This document shows, in pieces, positions 58,914-64,000 of a stretch of 64,000 nucleotides of DNA. The notes below the pieces were generated by a model. That model saw only the letters and a program-made list of their open reading frames with translations, had not been told where the DNA came from and made no database searches. The DNA is taken from NCBI GenBank assembly GCA_965221215.1, contig OZ244872.1:2852001-2916000 (forward strand), given 5' to 3'. This DNA comes from Aldehydirespirator sp965221215 (GTDB taxonomy: Bacteria > Actinomycetota > Acidimicrobiia > Acidimicrobiales > Aldehydirespiratoraceae). Every line of letters starts with the position of its first letter. Within the stretch, counting starts at the first letter, position 1. The translations under genes and the position numbers were made by a program.

Positions 58914-60790
58914 CAGTACATCGACTCCACCAAGTCGCCGAACATGTCCTCCATGGCGCTGCGCTTGAGCTTCTGGGTGGCGGTCAGCTCGCCGTCCTCG
59001 TGGTCGAGCTCCTTGGGCAGCATCTTGAACCTCTTGATCTGCTCCACCCGGGCGAACTTGGCGTTGGTCTCGACCACCACCTTGGAGATCAGCTCGATCA
59101 CCTCGTCCTTCTCCGACAGGTCGCGGTAGGTGGTGTAGGCGATGTTGTTGCGCTGGGCCCAGTCGCCCACCGTCTCCAGCTCGATGCCGACCAGCGCGGT
59201 CACGTAGCGGCGGCCGTCGCCGATGACCATGGCCTCCTTCACGTAGGGCGAGGTCTTGAGGCTGTTCTCGATCTCCGACGGCGAGATGTTCTTGCCGCCG
59301 GAGGTGATGATGATGTGCTTGATGCGGTCGACGATCTTCACGTGGGTTCCGTCCACCCACTCCCCCACGTCGCCGGTCATGAGCCAGCCGTCGTCGGTGA
59401 ACGTCTCGGCCGTCTGGTCGGGCTTGTTCCAGTAGCCGGCGAACACTCCGGGGTGCTTGGTCTGGATCTCGCCGGTGGACTCGTCGATGCGCAGGCCGAT
59501 GTCGGAGTAGGGCTCGCCCACCGTGCCCAGCTTCATGCGGCCCGCGAAGTTGCAGGTGGCCACCGCCGAGTTCTCGGTCATGCCGTAGAGCTCGAACACC
59601 GGCACGCCGATGCCGATGAAGAACTCGAGAACCTCGGGCGCGATGGCGGCCGCCCCCGAGCCGGCGTGGCGGCATCGGCGCAGGCCGATCCGCTCCTTCA
59701 TGGCCCGGAACACCAACAGCTGGCCCACCGCGTACAGCAGCCGGGTGAGCGGGGTGTGGCTGCCCCCGTTGGCTGCCTTGCGGCGCCCGATCGCCGCCGC
59801 GAACGCCATCGAGACCCGCAGACAGAGCCGCTTGAGAGGGGTGGCGTCGCTGCCTTTGATGGTGACCAGGGCGTGGAGTCGCTCCCAGATGCGGGGCACC
59901 GCGAAGAACAGGGTGGGCTGCACCTCTCGCAGGTTCTCGGTGACGGTCTCGATCGACTCCGCGAAGTTGAGCGACGGGCCGGCCCCGACCAGCGTCCAGG
60001 TGGAGAAGATCCGCTCGGCCACATGACACAGCGGCAGGTAGGTGACGATCAGGTCGCTGGGGTTGGGGCCGGCGCCGTCGGGCATGCGGGCGACCTCGTT
60101 GACGATCTTGTCGATGCAGTAGGCCGCGTTGGAGTTGGTCAACATGGCGCCCTTGGGCGGGCCGGTGGTGCCCGAGGTGTACACCAGCGTCATCACGTCG
60201 TCGTCGGCGGCGGACGCCATGCGCTCGGCCACCGCCGCGGGGTTGGCGGCGCGGTGGCGGCGGCCCATCTCCAAGAAGGCGTCCCAGAACAGCAGTCGGG
60301 GGTCGTCGTAGTCGCCGAAGCCTCTGGGCTCGGTGAAGATGATGCTCCGCACCGACTGGGCCGTCTCGGCGGGGACCTCCAGGATCTTGTCGGCCTGCTC
60401 CTGGTCCTCGGCGAAGAACACCGTCGGCGTGCAGTCGCCGACCAGGTAGGCGACCTCGGCGGTGGGGTTGGTCGGATACAGCCCCACCGTGACGCCCCGC
60501 ACCGCCACCGTGGCCAGATCGAGGATCACCCATTCGGGCCGGTCCTCGGAGTGGATGGTCACCCGGTCGCCGGCCTCTACGCCCAGCTCCAGCAGGCCGT
60601 GGGCCGCGGTCTCGATCAGGTCCCAGGTCTGTTCCCAGGTGTATTCCTGCCAGATGCCGAAGTCCTTCTCCCGCATCGCTACCTGAGCGGGGCTGCGCCG
60701 GGCCCAGTCCCGGGCCAGCGACGCCACGGTGGTCGCGCCAGCGGCGGTTGGCGGCGCGGTGCCGGCGGGTCGCTGCGAGGTGATCGTCAC
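58913..60790 (-). CDS. Long-chain-type acyl-CoA synthetase
   Basis: 625 residues of the ANL superfamily. Motifs: LVYTSGTTGPPKGAML (phosphate loop), FELYGMTENSAVATCN, GWLMTGDVGEW and IKHIIITSGGKNISPSEIEN. The length and ends fit FadD15-like AMP-forming ligases. It activates a fatty or aromatic acid. It overlaps livH by one base (TGATG), and the transporter is probably for the acid it activates. Confidence 0.9.
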   Translation of the reverse strand: MTITSQRPAGTAPPTAAGATTVASLARDWARRSPAQVAMREKDFGIWQEYTWEQTWDLIETAAHGLLELGVEAGDRVTIHSEDRPEWVILDLATVAVRGVTVGLYPTNPTAEVAYLVGDCTPTVFFAEDQEQADKILEVPAETAQSVRSIIFTEPRGFGDYDDPRLLFWDAFLEMGRRHRAANPAAVAERMASAADDDVMTLVYTSGTTGPPKGAMLTNSNAAYCIDKIVNEVARMPDGAGPNPSDLIVTYLPLCHVAERIFSTWTLVGAGPSLNFAESIETVTENLREVQPTLFFAVPRIWERLHALVTIKGSDATPLKRLCLRVSMAFAAAIGRRKAANGGSHTPLTRLLYAVGQLLVFRAMKERIGLRRCRHAGSGAAAIAPEVLEFFIGIGVPVFELYGMTENSAVATCNFAGRMKLGTVGEPYSDIGLRIDESTGEIQTKHPGVFAGYWNKPDQTAETFTDDGWLMTGDVGEWVDGTHVKIVDRIKHIIITSGGKNISPSEIENSLKTSPYVKEAMVIGDGRRYVTALVGIELETVGDWAQRNNIAYTTYRDLSEKDEVIELISKVVVETNAKFARVEQIKRFKMLPKELDHEDGELTATQKLKRSAMEDMFGDLVESMY

Positions 60791-60843
60791 GCGTCGACCT
60801 CCTTCACTTTTCCGATCGCGGGCTCGGCGCCGCGAACGCTACT

Positions 60844-62154
60844 TCAATCCACTGCCCGCCGCCGCGGCCGTGCCTCCTCTGTCGGGTCGTCGAGGCCCTC
60901 GTGGGCGGCCAGCTCGGCCCGGCCCACCACGAACCAGTGCACCTCGTCGGGACCGTCGGCCAGGCGGAGGGTCCGCTGGCTGGTGTACATCTCAGCCAGC
61001 GGCGTCCACTGCGACACTCCGGCCGCGCCGTGCATCTGGATGGCCTGGTCGATGATCCGGCAGACCCGCTCGGGCACCAGGGCCTTCACCGCGCTCACCC
61101 AGACCCGGGCCTCGGCGTTGCCCAGGGTGTCCATGGCTTTGGCCGCCCGCAGCACCATGAGCCGCATGGCCTCGATCTCCACCCGGGCCCGGGCGATGAT
61201 CTCGGTGTTGGCGCCGAGCTGGGCCAGGGGACGGCCGAAAGCCTCGCGGCTCAGGCCGCGGCGCACCATCAGGTTCAGGGCCCGCTCGGCTGCGCCAATG
61301 GAGCGCATGCAGTGGTGGATCCGGCCCGGCCCGAGGCGCAGCTGCGAGATCTCGAAGCCGCGGCCCTCGCCCAGCAGGATGTTGGCCGCCGGCACCCGCA
61401 CATCGTTGAGGCGGATGTGCATGTGGCCGTGGGGGGCGTCGTCGCCGCCGAACACCTGCATCGGCCCGATCACCTCCACTCCCGGCGTGTCCATGGGCAC
61501 CAGGATCTGGGACTGGCGGCGGTGCGGCGGGCCGTCGGCGTTGGTCTGCACCATGCAGATCATGATCTTGCAGCGCGGGTCGCCGGCCCCCGAGATGAAG
61601 AACTTCTCGCCGCTGATGACCCACTCCTCGCCGTCGAGCACGGCCTCAGCGGCGATGTTCTTGGCGTCCGACGATGCCAGCGCCGGCTCGGTCATGGCGT
61701 AGCAGGACCTGATCTCGCCGGCCAGCAGCGGCTCGAGCCACTGCTTCTTCTGCTCGGGGGTGCCCACCCGCTCCAGCACTTCCATGTTGCCGGTGTCGGG
61801 CGCGCTGCAGTTGAGGCACTCCGGAGCGATGGGGTTTTTGCCCAGCTCGGCTGCGATGTAGGCGTAGTCGAGGTTGCTCAGACCCTCGCCGCTGGCGGCG
61901 TCGGGCAGGAAGAAGTTCCACAGCCCAGCCGCTTTGGCCCGCGTCTTGAGGCTGTCGAGCAGTTCGAGCTGGCCGTCTCCGTAGCCCCAGCGCTCGGCCC
62001 GGCCCTCGCCCAGCCGGAAGAACTCGGCGGTGACCGGCTCCACTTCGGCGGCCACGAAATCGACCACCCGGTCGTACAGCGGCCGGGCCCGAGCCGACAT
62101 GGCGAGGTCGAGCCCGGCCGGATCCAGGTTCCCGATCAACGCCGACGGTGTCAT
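60844..62154 (-). CDS. Acyl-CoA dehydrogenase
   Basis: 436 residues. YAMTEPALASSDAKNI and WVISGEKFFISGAGDPRC are the flavin-binding middle-domain signatures, and the C-terminal RIIDQAIQMHGAAGVSQWTPLAEMYTSQRTLRLADGPDEVH is typical. The catalytic base in this subgroup is near the end (GPDE). It would oxidise the acyl-CoA made by the neighbouring ligase. It is 53 bp upstream of that gene and in the same operon. Confidence 0.9.
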   Translation of the reverse strand: MTPSALIGNLDPAGLDLAMSARARPLYDRVVDFVAAEVEPVTAEFFRLGEGRAERWGYGDGQLELLDSLKTRAKAAGLWNFFLPDAASGEGLSNLDYAYIAAELGKNPIAPECLNCSAPDTGNMEVLERVGTPEQKKQWLEPLLAGEIRSCYAMTEPALASSDAKNIAAEAVLDGEEWVISGEKFFISGAGDPRCKIMICMVQTNADGPPHRRQSQILVPMDTPGVEVIGPMQVFGGDDAPHGHMHIRLNDVRVPAANILLGEGRGFEISQLRLGPGRIHHCMRSIGAAERALNLMVRRGLSREAFGRPLAQLGANTEIIARARVEIEAMRLMVLRAAKAMDTLGNAEARVWVSAVKALVPERVCRIIDQAIQMHGAAGVSQWTPLAEMYTSQRTLRLADGPDEVHWFVVGRAELAAHEGLDDPTEEARPRRRAVD

Positions 62155-62182
62155 GGGTGTGGCTCTCCACGCACGCTCTTGG

Positions 62183-62392
62183 TCACGACGACAGCAGCGA
62201 GGCTACGGCCCACACCGCCGCCACCGTTCCGACGACGATGTAGAGGATGCTGCGGGCCAGCGGAGCCCGATCCAGGTCGGTCGGGTCGCGGCGCTGGGGC
62301 CGAGGCCGCAGCAGGGCGGCCAGGTTGCCGGCCGCCATCGACGCGCCGAGAGCCAGCACCAGCCACGCCAGCAGGTTCTGCCCGAAGAGCAT
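62183..62392 (-). CDS. Small two-span membrane protein, unknown
   Basis: 69 residues with two hydrophobic segments (LLAWLVLALGASMAAGNLAAL and SILYIVVGTVAAVWAVASLL) joined by a basic loop (RPRPQRRDPTD). It lies between dnaB and the acyl-CoA dehydrogenase in the same orientation. No family is recognised. The spacer to dnaB holds a repeat copy. Confidence 0.6.
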   Translation of the reverse strand: MLFGQNLLAWLVLALGASMAAGNLAALLRPRPQRRDPTDLDRAPLARSILYIVVGTVAAVWAVASLLSS

Positions 62393-62403
62393 TCAGAGCC
62401 TTC

Positions 62404-62437
62404 CGCTCATGTTCGCTGCGCGCATGGGCCGCTCGGA
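62404..62437. repeat. Degenerate dispersed repeat copy after dnaB
   Basis: CCGCTCATGTTCGCTGCGCGC and ATGGGCCGCTCGG match the words of the fuller copies. It is the last short spacer before the dnaB stop. Confidence 0.55.
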
Positions 62438-62440
62438 TCC

Positions 62441-63835
62441 TTACATCCCCTGGCGGGCCGCGAAGTTGGCGAACGTGGTGAATCTCGACAGGAAGGCCAG
62501 CGTGGTGGTGGCGGTCGGGCCGTTGCGGTTCTTGGCCACGATCACCTCGGCGGTGCCCGCGGTGTCGGTGTTGTCGGGGTTGTAGACCTCGTCGCGGTAG
62601 ATGAACATCACCACGTCGGCATCTTGCTCGATGGCGCCGGACTCTCGCAGGTCGGCGAGAATGGGGCGCTTCTGCTGGCGCATCTCCAGGTTGCGGGAGA
62701 GCTGCGACAGCGCCACCACCGGGCATTGCAGCTCGCGGGCGAGGATCTTCAGGCCCCGGGAGATTTCCGACACCTCGACCTGGCGGTTGTCGGCGCTCTG
62801 GCGGCCCGTCATCAGCTGCAGATAGTCGACGACCACCATGGCGAGGTCGCCGATCTGGCTCTTGAGGCGCCGGGCCCGAGCCCTGATCTCCATGACGGTC
62901 ACGTTGGGGTTGTCGTCGATCCAGATGGGCGCCTCCGCCAGCCGCCCGATGGCGGTGTTGATGCCGTTCCAGTCGTTGTCGTCGAGGCGCCCGTCGCGCA
63001 TCTTGGTGGAGTCGACCCTGGCCTCGGAGCACAGCAGGCGCTGGGTCAGCTCCATGTGGCCCATCTCCAGCGAGAAGACCAGCACCGGCCGCTGCCCCCT
63101 GATGGCGGCATGGGCGGCCATGCCCAGCGCGAACGAAGTCTTGCCCATCGACGGCCGCCCGCCGACCACGTACAGCGACGACGGCTGCAGGCCCGACAGC
63201 AGCTTGTCGAGGTCGTTGTAGCCGGTGGCGGTGCCGGTGATCGCCCCGCCGTGCTCGTACAGCTCCTCGAGCCGGTCCAGCGTGCCGTCGAGCAGCTCCG
63301 ACAGCTTCAGCGTGTTGTCGCCCACCTGGCCCTGGGCCACCTGGTACATCAGGTTCTCGGCCCAGTCCACCGCCTTGGTCACGTCGTCGGGACGGCCGTA
63401 GCCCAGCTCCGCGATCTCGCCCGCCACCTCGATGAGGCGGCGCAGCGTGTGGTTCTCCCGCACGATGCGGGCATAGGAGGCCGCGTTGGAGGTGGCCGGG
63501 GTGTTCATCTGCAGCGAGAGCAGCCCGTCGAGCCCTCCGATGGCCTCCAGCGCGCCGCTGCGCTCCAGGTTCTCGGCCACCGTCACCGCGTCGGCCGGGT
63601 CGCCGGTGCTGTAGAGGCTGTGAACCGCCTCGAACACCCGGGCGTGGGCCGGACGGTAGAAGTGCTCCGCCGTCACCGTCTCCAGCACGTCGGCGATGGC
63701 ATCGCGTGACAGCAGCATGGCGCCCAGCAGCGACTCCTCGGCCACCAGGTTGTGAGGCGGAACCCGCACGTCGCGACGGTCCTGGACCGCCGCGCCGCCA
63801 CCGTTCTGCCACGGCGCGCTATCGGTAACGCTCAC
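62441..63835 (-). CDS. dnaB: Replicative DNA helicase DnaB
   Basis: 464 residues, the normal length without an intein. The N-terminal domain (NLVAEESLLGAMLLS) is followed by the RecA-like helicase with Walker A GGRPSMGKTSFALGMA, LVFSLEMGHMELTQR and MVVVDYLQLM (Walker B). The C-terminal ESGAIEQDADVVMFIYRDE is typical. It unwinds the chromosomal fork. The usual upstream partner (rplI) would lie beyond the window end. Confidence 0.95.
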   Translation of the reverse strand: MSVTDSAPWQNGGGAAVQDRRDVRVPPHNLVAEESLLGAMLLSRDAIADVLETVTAEHFYRPAHARVFEAVHSLYSTGDPADAVTVAENLERSGALEAIGGLDGLLSLQMNTPATSNAASYARIVRENHTLRRLIEVAGEIAELGYGRPDDVTKAVDWAENLMYQVAQGQVGDNTLKLSELLDGTLDRLEELYEHGGAITGTATGYNDLDKLLSGLQPSSLYVVGGRPSMGKTSFALGMAAHAAIRGQRPVLVFSLEMGHMELTQRLLCSEARVDSTKMRDGRLDDNDWNGINTAIGRLAEAPIWIDDNPNVTVMEIRARARRLKSQIGDLAMVVVDYLQLMTGRQSADNRQVEVSEISRGLKILARELQCPVVALSQLSRNLEMRQQKRPILADLRESGAIEQDADVVMFIYRDEVYNPDNTDTAGTAEVIVAKNRNGPTATTTLAFLSRFTTFANFAARQGM

Positions 63836-64000
63836 ACGCGGCCACCCTTCATTTCTCCCCGCACCACCGGACCGGCGATGCGGCCGCGACGTTACCGAGG
63901 GGATGTGACAGGAATTCGCGCTACCTGAGGACGCCGGCTGTTGATTTCGCGTCGACGCGCTGGATGGACCGGTGGATCTTGCCCGCCGGATGTGGGCGAG
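63836..64000. other. Upstream region of dnaB, no gene seen
   Basis: 165 bp from the dnaB start to the window end. No coding frame or stable RNA structure stands out. The dnaB promoter is probably here or further upstream. Confidence 0.4.

Noticed and set aside
59000..61702. 900-codon plus-strand open frame opposite the acyl-CoA ligase and dehydrogenase
   Set aside because: It spans two well-supported minus-strand genes and their spacer and has no recognisable domain.

Overview
The window is a 64 kb piece of a high-GC bacterial chromosome. Dense ATGA-overlapping operons, a mycobacterial-type BsaP gene next to bioB, and an overall marine-actinobacterial gene mix point to Actinomycetota, probably an Acidimicrobiia-like lineage. 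That placement is inference from gene content only. I saw no rRNA, tRNA, CRISPR array, insertion sequence or phage gene, and no gene-free stretch longer than about 300 bases.

Layout. 0-0.3 kb: 3' end of a CoxM-like flavoprotein. 0.36-7.1 kb (minus): a HEPN-like protein, then a hydantoinase-type operon (VOC protein, cupin, hyuA, hyuB, acyl-CoA ligase) facing a divergent XRE-cupin regulator at 7.3 kb. 8.8-15.1 kb (plus): a trimethylamine cluster with an aberrant Amt-family transporter, three tiny single-span membrane peptides, a small membrane protein, Tdm (DUF1989-GcvT fusion) and Tmm. 15.1-17.8 kb (minus): alpha/beta hydrolase, amidase, cupin. 17.8-27.1 kb (plus): a catabolic operon with a PhyH oxygenase, amidohydrolase, SDR, sugar-type ABC transporter, NodB-like deacetylase, free-standing lipoyl carrier and fused E1 alpha-beta dehydrogenase. 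27.2-27.8 kb: VapBC with a perfect 19-bp palindrome. 27.9-31.4 kb: malate synthase G and a sarcosine-oxidase-like flavoprotein. 31.5-37.0 kb: a sensory block (STAS, REC-PP2C, RsbW-like kinase, periplasmic binding protein, histidine kinase). 37-45 kb (minus): a DUF2236 oxygenase and an N-methylglutamate-type cluster (gmaS, mgsABC-like genes, an unknown 151-residue protein, one MgdA-like flavoprotein). 45-51.2 kb: MFS exporter, HicAB-like pair, TRAP transporter. 51.3-63.8 kb: PaaD-like protein, bsaP, bioB, a Liv-type ABC transporter with acyl-CoA ligase and acyl-CoA dehydrogenase, a small membrane protein and dnaB.

How it fits together. The most coherent theme is methylated-amine use. Tmm would oxidise trimethylamine to the N-oxide. 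Tdm would cleave that to dimethylamine and formaldehyde. The gmaS/mgs genes would convert monomethylamine to gamma-glutamylmethylamide and N-methylglutamate, and a flavoprotein would release the methyl group. A dimethylamine monooxygenase (dmm) and the normal four-subunit N-methylglutamate dehydrogenase are not in the window. The most novel-looking parts are the Amt-like transporter with its three micro-membrane proteins, the reduced N-methylglutamate module, the binding-protein/histidine-kinase/partner-switch block, and a dispersed intergenic repeat that has extended at least one coding region (bsaP).
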